Below, piece by piece: positions 17,382 through 27,767 of a DNA stretch of 64,000 nucleotides. A model generated the notes under the pieces. The model saw nothing but the letters and a program-made list of their open reading frames with translations, was not told where the DNA came from and did no database searches. This DNA comes from Pedobacter frigiditerrae (GTDB lineage: Bacteria > Bacteroidota > Bacteroidia > Sphingobacteriales > Sphingobacteriaceae): contig NZ_JAVTSS010000001.1 in the NCBI RefSeq assembly GCF_032678705.1, positions 1,922,001 through 1,986,000 on the forward strand. The letters run 5' to 3'. A program made the position numbers and the translations under genes. How positions within the stretch are numbered: position 1 is the stretch's first letter; each line of letters opens with the position of its first letter.

Positions 17382-20300
17382 TTAAAATGATGCGTTCAAT
17401 CCAAAAACCATTTGTCTGTATAACGGGAAACTATCACTTCCAGCTGTTTCAGGATCGATGTCTTTCAACAAAGAACTTTTCGCAAACACAAAACTGTTGT
17501 AAGCCGTACCATATAACCTAATGCGACTAAATCCTGCCTTGCTACTAATTTTCGCTGGTAACGAATACCCAAGGGTGATGTTTTTTACTTTAAAGTAAGA
17601 ACCATCTACAATTGAAAGTGAACTGATATAAGTATTACTCAAACTTGTACCTGTAGTTGGTCTTGGGAAATCGTTTGTTGGATTTGATGGCGTCCAATAG
17701 TTATAAGAAGCTGGTTGACCAATCTGATTCCAATAACCCAATAACTGCGCATTGATGGTTTGTCCGTAACGCATGGTCATGAATACTGTTAAATCAAATC
17801 CTTTATAAGTAAAGGTATTTTGTAAACCCATGCTAAAGTTAGGCGTATTGTGACCAAGGATCATTCTATCTGCTGCCGAATAAGCATGCACCCCGTTATC
17901 GCTCACACCTGCTACATCAATTTTTGGTACAGTAGCCAATTTAACATCTCCAGGTTTTGCACCATATTTAGCCGCTTCCACTTCTTCGCCCAATTGCCAA
18001 ACACCCAATTTTTTATAACCAAAAAGCACACTCTGTGGTAACTGACTGCCCACAAATAGGTTATTGGTAATTAAGGCAGTAGTCGCAATAGAATTACCCA
18101 AATCAAGTTTGGTTAGCTCTTCTGTAGCTCTTGTAAAAGTAAATGCGCTGTTCCATTTAAAGCCACCTTTTGTTTCGATGTTCCTACTTGAAATAGTTAA
18201 CTCGAAACCAGCATTTTTGGTTTCAGCGATGTTGGCGTAAATGTAATATTGGTTTTTGGCATCAAATCCTCCATCTGTAGGTGGCAAGTTTCTTGGATAC
18301 AAAACACCTTTAGATTTGGTATTAAAATACTCTCCAGTTAAATCGATTCTGTTGTTAAACAAGCTCACATCTAAACCTAAGTTAAAATTGTAAGAACGCT
18401 CCCAGGTTAAATCGTCATTACCCAAGGCACGGTTGGTAGAATACAATGGCAAGGCAGTAGATCCACCTAAAGTCAATGGAAATTCTCCAGACCTAGAAGC
18501 AACTAAAGTACTATTGGTATAAGCCGGAATATTCGGGTTACCCGCAACACCATAACCAGCTCTTAACTTCAAATTGCTGATGTATGCTTTACTGAAGTCC
18601 ATGAACTTCTCCTCACTGATGCGCCAAGCGGCAGATACTGATGGGAACGATGACCATTTGTCAATCAGCTGTGATACCCCATCCCAACGGTTAGAAGCTT
18701 GGAAAAGGTATTTTCCTTTGTAGTTATAGTTGATCCTTCCCGCAAAAGACATTCTATTTTGTTGAATATAACCAGTTGATTTAGTTGTAGAAAGTGTTGC
18801 AGCACTCAGGTTATAGAAACTGTAATCATCAAATTCAAGTCCAGTGCCGAAGATGAAAGAACGTTCGCTCCTTTTGTCTTCCAAAGAAGTAATTCCCGTA
18901 ACGGTAAATTGATGATCGTTGGCCAATGTCCAATTATAATTAATGATGTTTTCCCATAAGTAATTATAGCTGATGCTGTTTTCGTAACTCGCCTCTTTTG
19001 CAGTTCTACCTTCAGAAAGTAAATTGTACGAACGCTCATTCGCAAAAGTACCTTGTCGGCCAGACGAAAGCGTTAGACCCAAGTTAGAACGAATAGATAA
19101 GTTTTTAATCGGCGTAAACTCTACATAAGGGTTCACCGCCAAATAAAGACTTTTTGTATTGTTAATGAATACCCCATTAGCATAATTGGCAATCGGACTC
19201 ACCGCAGATACACCAGTCAATGGCAATGCATTTACAGTACCATCTGCATTATAAGCTGAACCTAATGGATATACACCATAAGCCTTGTTGATACGGCTAT
19301 TGGTTTGATCGCCATTTCTTAAGTTAGCCGTTGTTTGCAAACCAGCCTTAAAGAATTTACTGAAATTAACATCTACACCACCACGAATATTGTAAAACTT
19401 CGACTCATCGCCTTGATAAATCCCTTTTTCGTCTATATAACCTAATGACATGTAAGCCTGTGTTTTTTCAGAACCTCCCCGAACAGAGATATGGTGATTT
19501 TGTTGTGAACCATCACGTAAGGTCTCATCTACCCAATCAATCCATTGCCCATTGTTAATGGCCGTAACACCTGCTGCAGGAATGCCCGCATCGGTTAAAC
19601 TTGCTGGATACTTATTATTTGCCGTAAAATAACGTTCGTTGATGTAAGTTAACCAAGCATCACCCGATAAAGCCTTTGGAAATTCTGCCCTACCATTAAT
19701 GCCATAATAACTGTTCACATCTACCTGAACCTTACCTGCTTTTGCCTTTTTTGTGGTAATCATGATCACGCCATTTGCACCTGCAACCCCATAAATTGCG
19801 GTAGAAGATGCATCTTTTAACACATCGATGGTTTCAATGTCATTTGGGTTTAAGCTAGTAATGCTACCAATAATCCCATCAATAACATATAATGGATTTT
19901 GTGAAGCACCCGGAATGGCACCCACCGTAATGGAACGGTTACCCCTTAACAACACGCTAGGGTTTTGCCCAGCTTGGCCGCTTGTACGCTGAATATCTAA
20001 ACCTGCTACCCTGCCTTGTAAAGCTTCCATCGGACTACTCACTGGATTAAGTGTAATGTCTTCGCTCTTCACAGAAGAAACTGCACCAGTAAGGTCCTTT
20101 TTCTTTACCGTACCATAACCAATTACCACTACATTATCCAAATTTGAAACTTCTTCGGCCAATACCACCTTCATGTTGTTCGCTGCCGCAACTTCATTGG
20201 TTTTAAAACCTACCATGGTGAAAACCAAGGTGGCGTTAGCATTTTCGAGATTGATGCTAAATTGCCCTTTTCCATCTGTAGTAGTGGTAGCTGTACCATT

Positions 20301-20534
20301 TTTCACCTTGATACCTACTCCTGGCAAGGGAAGTCCTTTTTCATCAACAACCGTTCCCTTAACGCTTATTGTTTGTTGCACAAAAAAAACGGTGCTGTTT
20401 GTGGTAGCAAGTGCAGATTTTTCTGCTGCGAAAGAAGAGATCGGTAACATTGCCATGGCTAATAGCAATTGGGTACCAGAAAATGCTCTCCAATGGCATT
20501 TGCTAAGTAGTGTTTTTTGCATAATGTTCATCAA
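17382..20534 (-). CDS. SusC/RagA-family TonB-dependent outer-membrane transporter
   Basis: The 1050-residue protein has a signal peptide ending at SSFAA, a carboxypeptidase-like beta-sandwich domain (about 55-135, VKGTVVDEKGLPLPGVGIKV), a plug domain (about 145-260, with DNVVVIGYGT before it and the SusC motif GVAGANGVIMITTK) and a 22-strand barrel ending in Phe. It has no STN signalling domain, so it is not expected to talk to an anti-sigma factor. It imports glycan fragments delivered by SusD. The start could also be the ATG at 20522; the signal peptide is the same. The 291-bp gap upstream probably carries its own promoter. Confidence 0.95.
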   Translation of the reverse strand: MMNIMQKTLLSKCHWRAFSGTQLLLAMAMLPISSFAAEKSALATTNSTVFFVQQTISVKGTVVDEKGLPLPGVGIKVKNGTATTTTDGKGQFSINLENANATLVFTMVGFKTNEVAAANNMKVVLAEEVSNLDNVVVIGYGTVKKKDLTGAVSSVKSEDITLNPVSSPMEALQGRVAGLDIQRTSGQAGQNPSVLLRGNRSITVGAIPGASQNPLYVIDGIIGSITSLNPNDIETIDVLKDASSTAIYGVAGANGVIMITTKKAKAGKVQVDVNSYYGINGRAEFPKALSGDAWLTYINERYFTANNKYPASLTDAGIPAAGVTAINNGQWIDWVDETLRDGSQQNHHISVRGGSEKTQAYMSLGYIDEKGIYQGDESKFYNIRGGVDVNFSKFFKAGLQTTANLRNGDQTNSRINKAYGVYPLGSAYNADGTVNALPLTGVSAVSPIANYANGVFINNTKSLYLAVNPYVEFTPIKNLSIRSNLGLTLSSGRQGTFANERSYNLLSEGRTAKEASYENSISYNYLWENIINYNWTLANDHQFTVTGITSLEDKRSERSFIFGTGLEFDDYSFYNLSAATLSTTKSTGYIQQNRMSFAGRINYNYKGKYLFQASNRWDGVSQLIDKWSSFPSVSAAWRISEEKFMDFSKAYISNLKLRAGYGVAGNPNIPAYTNSTLVASRSGEFPLTLGGSTALPLYSTNRALGNDDLTWERSYNFNLGLDVSLFNNRIDLTGEYFNTKSKGVLYPRNLPPTDGGFDAKNQYYIYANIAETKNAGFELTISSRNIETKGGFKWNSAFTFTRATEELTKLDLGNSIATTALITNNLFVGSQLPQSVLFGYKKLGVWQLGEEVEAAKYGAKPGDVKLATVPKIDVAGVSDNGVHAYSAADRMILGHNTPNFSMGLQNTFTYKGFDLTVFMTMRYGQTINAQLLGYWNQIGQPASYNYWTPSNPTNDFPRPTTGTSLSNTYISSLSIVDGSYFKVKNITLGYSLPAKISSKAGFSRIRLYGTAYNSFVFAKSSLLKDIDPETAGSDSFPLYRQMVFGLNASF

Positions 20535-20825
20535 TGATTTGGTTAATATTTTTCTTGCAGGGCGAAAAATTCATCACTTATTAACCAAAAAAAGAATTAA
20601 AAATCTTTCATTTATGAATAAAACGTTCATCAATAAAAGTAATTTTTTTACTTAAAAAGCAAAAAACGTTGATTTTTAATACGTGAGAGGTATTTATACT
20701 TGGTTTTTAAGTTCCGAATAAAACGGGATCCTTGTTAACAAACTTAAATAATTAAAAATTAATATCATTTAATTTTATTAAAAATATTACAAGGGTTTTG
20801 GCTTGTTGAGTTTTGATCTTTCAGT
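20535..20825. other. Intergenic region before susC with possible LacI-like half operators
   Basis: This AT-rich gap is probably the susC promoter region. It contains AATAAAACGTTCATC (near 20616-20630) and AAAAAACGTTGATTTTTAAT (20661-20680). The second shares AACGTT-GATTTT with the perfect operators at 30461 and 30602. The similarity is partial and may be chance in AT-rich DNA. Confidence 0.35.
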
Positions 20826-22244
20826 TTACTTTATTGAGTTTAAAATTGGCTTATCTTCATAAACCACAGGAACCTGTTGTTGTAACCAAATGGTCATCCA
20901 AGCTGAACCCATTCTACTGGCAATAGCTTCTTCTCTTCCTAAATAGCTATTCTCTTGATCACCCATATAGGTATGCCTATCTGCAAAACGTTGTTGTTGT
21001 TCCAATACTTTATCAACGTGTAATTTAGCCCAGTATTCTCCTTTATGTTTTAAGGATAGGTTGTCCCAACCATACGTAAATGCAGCGATATCTAAATTGG
21101 CGTAAGTATCATAAACACCCAATCCCCAATCTGAACCTTCTGGATAATAAACATCGGCTTTGCCTTCTTGATACATGGTGCCACCAGGAGCTTTATAAGG
21201 AGGCGATGAAAAGCGATGGGTAGTTACTGAATAGTAAATTTTATCTAAATTAAAACGTGCTGCTTCAGGCGTAGGCCTTTTGGCCAAGGAGAACACTATA
21301 GGTGCATTAATCATGGAAGCAAGTGCATTATACATCGGGTGAATGATGCCATGGTTAATTACAAAACCTGGCTCTTCCATGTTATAACCTTTAACCCAAC
21401 TGCTAACAGGCTGTCCGTGTATGATTCTTAAGTTATTTAAATCGGAAGGAAGAGATGTTGCAGCGATTAAATACTCAACCGCCTTATGCAACCATTTATT
21501 AGAATTTGGATGGTTAGGCAGCATAACCGCAGCCAAGTACAATAACTCTGCATTCCATGCATCTTCTTCAATTTTAGAATCACCTTTAAAGATTACTTTT
21601 CCAGTACTGTCTTTATAATAAAGTGGAGCTGTTGGCAAAAAACGATCTGCTTCGGCAATCATCATTTTTAGGATATTAGATTGATCCTTTGGAGAAAAAT
21701 CGTCCCATAAAAGCCAAGCCCCGTAGCCTGTATAATAAGCCCAGTGAGCAGCTTGCCAATCGCCACCCCAAACTTTTCGGGTATTATTAATTTTATGGTC
21801 ATAAGCTATAGAGCGAATCATTAACAATGTTTTTTCTTTAGCTCCCTGCAATGAAACACCAGTAACAGTTTGATCGTATATCCCTGTTTTTATAGCTATC
21901 GCGATACCAAAAGACATGGCAGCCGGAAAACGGTAACGGTATTCATTAACCTTAGATTTACTTTTCAAATCAAGATAACCAGTCGAGTCTTGTTGATAAT
22001 TTTTTAAATCCTTGTACCAAGTTGTAAGGGCAAATCTATTCGCATGAAGCAATGTTGTTTTTACATTATTTGCTATTTTATTATTAGGTGCTTTTTTGTT
22101 AAACTTTCCCCAATTAATTGGCTGAACCATTAATGAAGCGTCAGTATTAACTTGTCCCTTCGCCAGATTAACTTCTGTAATTACCAATAAAATGGCAATC
22201 ATTATCTTTAAATGATATTTCATCATGCTTTTATATTTTGGCAC
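20826..22244 (-). CDS. Secreted alpha-helical enzyme, candidate polysaccharide lyase
   Basis: The 472-residue protein has a signal peptide (LKIMIAILLVITEVNLAKG) and then an almost wholly alpha-helical sequence with recurring aromatic-rich segments (GGDWQAAHWAYYTGYGAWLL, INHGIIHPMYNALASM). This pattern is that of (alpha/alpha) toroid lyases and hydrolases. Tyr, His, Arg and Glu residues typical of lyase active sites are present, but I cannot assign a family from sequence alone. Its place between a sulfatase and a SusC gene, with a GH105 enzyme in the same locus, supports a lyase that makes unsaturated uronic-acid ends. The first ATG could also be the one for MMKYHLK, six codons later. Confidence 0.7.
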   Translation of the reverse strand: MPKYKSMMKYHLKIMIAILLVITEVNLAKGQVNTDASLMVQPINWGKFNKKAPNNKIANNVKTTLLHANRFALTTWYKDLKNYQQDSTGYLDLKSKSKVNEYRYRFPAAMSFGIAIAIKTGIYDQTVTGVSLQGAKEKTLLMIRSIAYDHKINNTRKVWGGDWQAAHWAYYTGYGAWLLWDDFSPKDQSNILKMMIAEADRFLPTAPLYYKDSTGKVIFKGDSKIEEDAWNAELLYLAAVMLPNHPNSNKWLHKAVEYLIAATSLPSDLNNLRIIHGQPVSSWVKGYNMEEPGFVINHGIIHPMYNALASMINAPIVFSLAKRPTPEAARFNLDKIYYSVTTHRFSSPPYKAPGGTMYQEGKADVYYPEGSDWGLGVYDTYANLDIAAFTYGWDNLSLKHKGEYWAKLHVDKVLEQQQRFADRHTYMGDQENSYLGREEAIASRMGSAWMTIWLQQQVPVVYEDKPILNSIK

Positions 22245-22401
22245 TGAGAGTTTCGTAATAGGTTAAATTCCCCTCTTCCATCTTACATTTTAAATCCTTT
22301 TGCTTCTTATCTTTTGGACTTTCTCGACTTTCAGACTTTCAGGCTCCCCCATTTTACCTTCCCATTTCCCATCTTACACCTTCCATTTTCCATCTTACAC
22401 C
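22245..22401. repeat. Pyrimidine-rich low-complexity spacer
   Basis: The gap between the lyase-like and sulfatase genes consists of words such as CCATCTTACA, CCATTTTCCATCTTACACC and CTTACCTCTTACCTCTTCC. On the transcribed strand it is a GGAAGATGG-like purine tract directly after the sulfatase stop. Confidence 0.6.
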
Positions 22402-23895
22402 TTACCTCTTACCTCTTCCATCCATTTGCGTCAATAAATCCTTTAACTCTTTAGTTTTTGAAGGAAATTTATCAGCTACATTATTTTTTTCGACGATATC
22501 GGTATTTAAGTCATACAGTTGTTCGCCTTGTTTTCCAAAAGGCGCTATGTATTTCCAGTTATTCTTTACAATAGCTAAGTTATTGAAACCCTCTTCTATC
22601 ATTACACTTCTACCGAATTGTTGTTTACCCACAAAAGCATTAAAGTGGTTTTCGCTATCTGCAGCTTCACCATTTTTAATAGGCACCTTTAAATAACTGG
22701 CAAAGGAGGCTAAAAAATCTACCTGATTAACCATCGCCATTGATACAGCAGGTTTAATCTGTGCTGGCCATGATATAATGAATGGCACTCTTGTACCTCC
22801 TTCGTACACTTGCATTTTACCGCCTCTTAACAGACCAGCAGGTAGGTGCCCTTCATTTTTACTGACCGCTTCATCTGCGTAACCATCATCTAACACAGGC
22901 CCATTATCACTGCTAAATATGATAATGGTATTTTTAGTTAAACCCAATCGATCTAGTTGTTTGGTAAGTTCACCAACTGCCCAATCCATTTCTAGGATAG
23001 CATCTCCTCTATAACCCAATGAACTTTTACCTTTGAACATACTTGCAGGCATACGAGGTACGTGAATATCATGTAATGCGTAATACAGGAAAAATGGTTT
23101 TTTTTGATTCTCTTCAATAAAATTCATCGCCTTGAAAAGGAAAGTTGGAGCCAGTTCTTCATCAGTCCAACGAGCTTTTTTACCACCTTCCATAAATCCA
23201 ATACGACCAATTCCGTTTACAATGGTATTGTTATGTCCAACTGAGGAGTTTAATTTAAGTAGCTCTGGGTTTTCTTTTCCGGTTGGTTCGTTACCAATTT
23301 TCTTCTGATAATCAACTCTAATCGTATCATTCTTTTCTAGGCCAATTACCTTATGGTTTTCCATGAATACTGTCGGTACCCTATCTGCCGTTGCCGGAAA
23401 AATAAAAGAATAATCGAAACCAATTTCATTTGGACCAGGACTGATATCTCCATTCCAGTCCTTAGTTACCTTATCTCCTAAACCTAAATGCCACTTACCT
23501 ACAATACCTGTTTGATAACCAGCAGTTTTAAAAACTTTAGGTAAGGTTATGTTTTTTGTTGAAACTACCAATGCAGCATCACCTGGTAAAATATTGCGTC
23601 CTTTTTCTCTCCAAGGATACTCGCCAGTCATTAAGGCATACCTAGATGGTGTACAGGTTGCAGAAGTAGTATGGCCATTGGTGAACCTTACGCCAGCTTT
23701 TGAAAGTTTATCTACGTTTGGAGTTGCAATTTTTGTAGCGCCATAACAACTTAAGTCTCCATAACCTAAATCATCAACATAAATGATAATTACGTTTGGT
23801 TTTTGCTGCGCTTGCAATGAAAAGAAAGTGAAAAGTAAACCCATTAGAATTAGGTTTACTTTCACCACTTTTTTAATGAAGAAGGAATCAATCAT
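22402..23895 (-). CDS. Secreted sulfatase (arylsulfatase family S1)
   Basis: The 497-residue protein has a signal peptide ending FSLQAQ and the sulfatase core from VIIIYVDDLGYGD (metal ligands D41, D42). The maturation motif is C81-T-P-S-R in SATCTPSRYALMTGEYPWR. The Cys at 81 would be converted to formylglycine by a maturase not encoded in this window. The remaining metal-binding region FSSDNGPV is present. It removes sulfate esters from glycan fragments. The gene follows the GH31 gene by 20 bases, so it is in the same transcript. The sulfated sugar cannot be named from the sequence. Confidence 0.95.
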   Translation of the reverse strand: MIDSFFIKKVVKVNLILMGLLFTFFSLQAQQKPNVIIIYVDDLGYGDLSCYGATKIATPNVDKLSKAGVRFTNGHTTSATCTPSRYALMTGEYPWREKGRNILPGDAALVVSTKNITLPKVFKTAGYQTGIVGKWHLGLGDKVTKDWNGDISPGPNEIGFDYSFIFPATADRVPTVFMENHKVIGLEKNDTIRVDYQKKIGNEPTGKENPELLKLNSSVGHNNTIVNGIGRIGFMEGGKKARWTDEELAPTFLFKAMNFIEENQKKPFFLYYALHDIHVPRMPASMFKGKSSLGYRGDAILEMDWAVGELTKQLDRLGLTKNTIIIFSSDNGPVLDDGYADEAVSKNEGHLPAGLLRGGKMQVYEGGTRVPFIISWPAQIKPAVSMAMVNQVDFLASFASYLKVPIKNGEAADSENHFNAFVGKQQFGRSVMIEEGFNNLAIVKNNWKYIAPFGKQGEQLYDLNTDIVEKNNVADKFPSKTKELKDLLTQMDGRGKR

Positions 23896-23915
23896 TTTAT
23901 TTTTCTGTAAGGAGA

Positions 23916-26900
23916 CTAATCAATTTTAACAGTATTTAGCTGTTGATCTACCAATAAGCCATTGCGTAGTTTAAGGTCGAACTTTAACTTACGTTTTGCT
24001 TTTAGTTTGATTACAAATAAATCGCTAGTACCAGATAAGGTTTCCTTATTACCTAAATTCGCAAATGTTGGATACAAAACTTTATCACCATTGGTATGCA
24101 ACCTATCATTAGTTAGGTTATCCATTTGTTTTGTATTTAAGCTCTGTACGGCTACAAATTCATAATCTTGTGAGTTATAAGGTAGGGCAAAACTTAATGC
24201 GTTTACCGATTTAAGATCAATACCTTTAACCTTAATTTCAATAATTTCATCTTTGTTATAATTCTGTTTTGAAGTACTTAACTCAAGTTTACCTGCAACC
24301 TTAGCATCAGCTTTATTCACTTTTACACCGCCCTCTAATTGTGTTGCCACAACTGAAATATCATAAGCATCAATCAATTCATTTTTGTTGATATCGCCAT
24401 TGCTAATGTAACCTTCAAAATCAGCATCACCTTTTCTTAAACCTGTGTAATTGATGTAAGAAGTAAAGTCGTTTTTATCAATCAAACGGTCGTTGTTAAT
24501 ATCGCCTGGCAGGTAACTTTCTGTACCTGGAACTTTGAACACATATAATTCGCGACCAGAACCATAATCGCCAACAGCTTCAGTAACTGAGATTTTGATG
24601 TACCTCGTAGTTGGATGAGTTGGGAAATTAAATATTTTAACATCATCTGTCCTTGGCCATTCAAATGGGCTTACTTCAGTCCAGTTTTCTTTATTGTTAC
24701 TGTAAGCAACACTTCCTTTTAGGATAACCCCATTCCCTCTTCCAGAACGAGGCAGGTAATGAAACTTATCCAATTGATTAATTGATTTTAAGTCGATAAC
24801 CATATCAAATGGAACAGCTTTAACGCCATATTTTGTATGCCACATGCTTGCTTCATCAAAGTCGAACAATTTAGTTGGTCCTTCTCCACCTTGATTTTCT
24901 GCTGTGGTTTGTGCTACAATTCCTTTAATCGCAAACTCTAAAGGATTGTTCTTTGTTTTAGCTGTGATGGTTGTCCAATCTGAAAAGCCATCTTTATTTA
25001 CAGCACGTAATTTAAATGAATAAGCAGTTTCTGCAGCTAAACCTTCAAACAATAAAGTGGTATCTCTGATGGTTGTATAATGCATGTTGCTAAAATCTAT
25101 CTCATAAAAATCTGCATTTTCTACCTTTTTCCAAGTTGGCTTAAGCGTATAAGCTTCTCTATTTTTTTCGGTAACACCAGCATTTAATGGCGCTGCTAAT
25201 TTTCCTGTAGAGATGCGTAGTTTATCAGCAGGTTCGAACTTAAATCCTTCAATACTTACCGTTACAGGATTTACCGTGATATTTGTAACTGGTAATTTAA
25301 CCAATAACTGAGGATTTTTAGCGATGACAACTTTTTCAAACTCGCTGCCTTTTGTAGCAAACCTGTTTAAGTTTGGCGTTGCATCATAGAAAAAGGTATT
25401 TTCTTTTTTCAAGAAATCTTGCATCGAGCTTACCTCGGTTAATTTCACTTTTTTACCTCCTATTTTAGCAATAATCTTTGTTGGTTTTGCGGTAACATTA
25501 ACAATCAACTCTGTTGCTTTTTCATTTACAAAACCATCAAAATCGCCTTTGGCAGGATGAATGGTTAAAGTGGCAATTTGCTTTTGATTAACCTCTGATT
25601 CGATTAAACTAGAAACGCCTTTGCCTAACTTATAAGATTCGGTCTTACCATCGTCATCATATTCAGTAAATGAGGTTTTTCCTGCCGGATAAAATTGATA
25701 AATTCTATTGCCTTTGTTAATTTCAGAAACATTATTATTCGGGTTAGCCATCGGGATAATTGCTCCTTCTTTAACTAAAACCGGCAACTTCCATAACGGC
25801 GCATCAAAACTATTGATAATGCTATTTCCTGCGTATTTATCTCCCGTAAAATAATCAAACCAAGTACCAGTTGGCAAATAGATATTATCGCGAATATCAT
25901 TACCTTTTTCGTCTAATTTAGTTGCCTGATAAATTGGTGCTACCAAGAACGATGGTCCGTATAAATATTGGTATTGTGTTGCCGTTCCGTTTGTATAAGC
26001 ATTCGGTTCGGCTAAAAACATTGCCCTGATGATTGGCAAACCATTAACCGCCTCTTTAGCAATGCTATAAGCATACGGCATTAATTGTGATTTTAGTTTT
26101 AAGTAAGTTCTATTTATAGAAGTAATTGGCTCACCCAATGCGTGTGGGTATTTCTCATTTGAACCCCATCCATCCATATTTAATTGAGTTGGCGTAAAGG
26201 TTTTCCATTGAAAATCTCTTGTGTTTATAGTAGTATTTTTTCCTCCAAAAATACCATCCATATCTGAAGTAATATTTGGCTGACCAGATAAGCCTGAACC
26301 CAAATAAGTTGGAATATGGAAACGAATGTATTCCCAAACACCGCCAGTTTGGTCGCCCGACCAAATGCTTGCATAACGCTGTGTACCTGCCCAACCGTCT
26401 AAAGAAATAATAAAAGGTCTGCTGTTGTTCCCGTATTTCGGAATAATTTGAGCAACATCGGCAATGCCATTTAAACCGAACGAATATCCAGCACCTACCC
26501 AAGCCACATCAGTTTTTAAAACCCTAACACCAGCATCTCTAGTTTCTTTAATAATATCACGTTGCAACAAAGCGCTTACACCTTCTTTTGGATGAAGATT
26601 AGATTGTGTCCATAAACCGATTTCTACTCCATTTTTACGAGCATAATCGCCAAAATCTTTAAGATTAGCAATGTTGCCATCTAAAGTTTCTGTTTGTCCG
26701 TAACCTGCACCATAACCGTCATTAGGCAACAACCAACCAAACGGCATATCATTCTTTTTATACCTATCTATTACTGCACGGGCAGAGAACTGATAATTAT
26801 TCTTTTCGCCATTTAAAGATTCTTTTACACCTCCATTGTCTTTCTGACTTTCCTTGTATCTTTTTCCATCCTCAAACAATAATCCTTTTTCATCTTCCTT

Positions 26901-27749
26901 CCAATAATCTCTGTTATAAGCATTTAAGTGACCTTGGTAAAAACCAAATTTTGGCAATAAAATTGGATTACCTGTTAATTGGTAAAAATCATTTAATAAG
27001 GCAACAGTTCCATCATCAACCATCAAAAAGACATCTAAATAATCTGTTTCGTGAGCTAATTTTACTATTCCATTTTCTTTTGCCCCAAAATCATAACTTC
27101 CTTTTTTAAAGGTGTACCACATCATTGCGTAACCCTTTGTAGACCAATAATAAGGTGTTGGAGATGCTACACCACCATCTGTCCAGCTGTTTTGATTTTC
27201 TATGGCTATTTTTTTGCCCTTATGAGAGAAACGACCATTTTGTACACCACCTCCATAAAAATACTCATCAGCATTTTCTTTTAAAGTAAGAGTCACCTTG
27301 TCTTTTTCAAAGTTGACAGGAGATACTTCTGTTAATACAACAGCTTTTGTAGCTCTATTGATTACTTTTATCAATGATGTATTTTTATCTACTTGAACAT
27401 CAATTTTTGCTGTTGAAACCGTGATTTGGTTATTCGTATCAACTATGTTTAAGCTAGTAACAGGTCTTCTTGGATTTTCTACCAATATTTTAGCTTCAGG
27501 TTTTGCTTCAGGATCTCTAAGCATCCCTCCTGCATTGTCTTGAAACAACCTAAAGATGTTTTCTCCGTAAAAATCTAAAGTCAGTTTTTGGTTATCTGGT
27601 AGTAAGAGTTCAACAGAAGTATCATTGATTTTTTTGGCACTAATTACTTTTGTGTTTTGCGCTAACAAAGGCATGGCCGATGCTAAAAGAACGAAAACAA
27701 CTAAGTGTGCTATTGTTCTAATGTAATTGGGAAGAGAAAATATTTTCAT
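23916..27749 (-). CDS. Multidomain GH31 glycoside hydrolase with FN3, discoidin, dockerin-like and cohesin-like domains
   Basis: The 1277-residue secreted enzyme has a signal peptide ending AMPLLAQ, an N-terminal beta-sandwich (about 30-200) and a GH31 barrel (about 230-600). The candidate nucleophile is D414 (LKTDVAW) and the acid/base is D466 (WSGDQ). DUF5110-type and other beta domains follow (about 600-850), then a fibronectin III-like domain (about 855-945) and a discoidin/F5-8C domain (about 945-1070). Two calcium-binding dockerin loops DINNDRLIDKNDF and DINKNELIDAYDI (about 1080-1135) precede a cohesin-like domain at the end. GH31 members remove alpha-linked glucose, xylose or galactose; the exact specificity is not readable here. 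The gene lies between DUF2264 and sulfatase genes with gaps of 18 and 20 bases. Confidence 0.93.
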   Translation of the reverse strand: MKIFSLPNYIRTIAHLVVFVLLASAMPLLAQNTKVISAKKINDTSVELLLPDNQKLTLDFYGENIFRLFQDNAGGMLRDPEAKPEAKILVENPRRPVTSLNIVDTNNQITVSTAKIDVQVDKNTSLIKVINRATKAVVLTEVSPVNFEKDKVTLTLKENADEYFYGGGVQNGRFSHKGKKIAIENQNSWTDGGVASPTPYYWSTKGYAMMWYTFKKGSYDFGAKENGIVKLAHETDYLDVFLMVDDGTVALLNDFYQLTGNPILLPKFGFYQGHLNAYNRDYWKEDEKGLLFEDGKRYKESQKDNGGVKESLNGEKNNYQFSARAVIDRYKKNDMPFGWLLPNDGYGAGYGQTETLDGNIANLKDFGDYARKNGVEIGLWTQSNLHPKEGVSALLQRDIIKETRDAGVRVLKTDVAWVGAGYSFGLNGIADVAQIIPKYGNNSRPFIISLDGWAGTQRYASIWSGDQTGGVWEYIRFHIPTYLGSGLSGQPNITSDMDGIFGGKNTTINTRDFQWKTFTPTQLNMDGWGSNEKYPHALGEPITSINRTYLKLKSQLMPYAYSIAKEAVNGLPIIRAMFLAEPNAYTNGTATQYQYLYGPSFLVAPIYQATKLDEKGNDIRDNIYLPTGTWFDYFTGDKYAGNSIINSFDAPLWKLPVLVKEGAIIPMANPNNNVSEINKGNRIYQFYPAGKTSFTEYDDDGKTESYKLGKGVSSLIESEVNQKQIATLTIHPAKGDFDGFVNEKATELIVNVTAKPTKIIAKIGGKKVKLTEVSSMQDFLKKENTFFYDATPNLNRFATKGSEFEKVVIAKNPQLLVKLPVTNITVNPVTVSIEGFKFEPADKLRISTGKLAAPLNAGVTEKNREAYTLKPTWKKVENADFYEIDFSNMHYTTIRDTTLLFEGLAAETAYSFKLRAVNKDGFSDWTTITAKTKNNPLEFAIKGIVAQTTAENQGGEGPTKLFDFDEASMWHTKYGVKAVPFDMVIDLKSINQLDKFHYLPRSGRGNGVILKGSVAYSNNKENWTEVSPFEWPRTDDVKIFNFPTHPTTRYIKISVTEAVGDYGSGRELYVFKVPGTESYLPGDINNDRLIDKNDFTSYINYTGLRKGDADFEGYISNGDINKNELIDAYDISVVATQLEGGVKVNKADAKVAGKLELSTSKQNYNKDEIIEIKVKGIDLKSVNALSFALPYNSQDYEFVAVQSLNTKQMDNLTNDRLHTNGDKVLYPTFANLGNKETLSGTSDLFVIKLKAKRKLKFDLKLRNGLLVDQQLNTVKID

Positions 27750-27767
27750 CTTTATAAAATTTCTTTT

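Noticed and set aside
26155..26502. 115-codon frame inside the GH31 gene
   Set aside because: It is an out-of-frame shadow of the catalytic domain.
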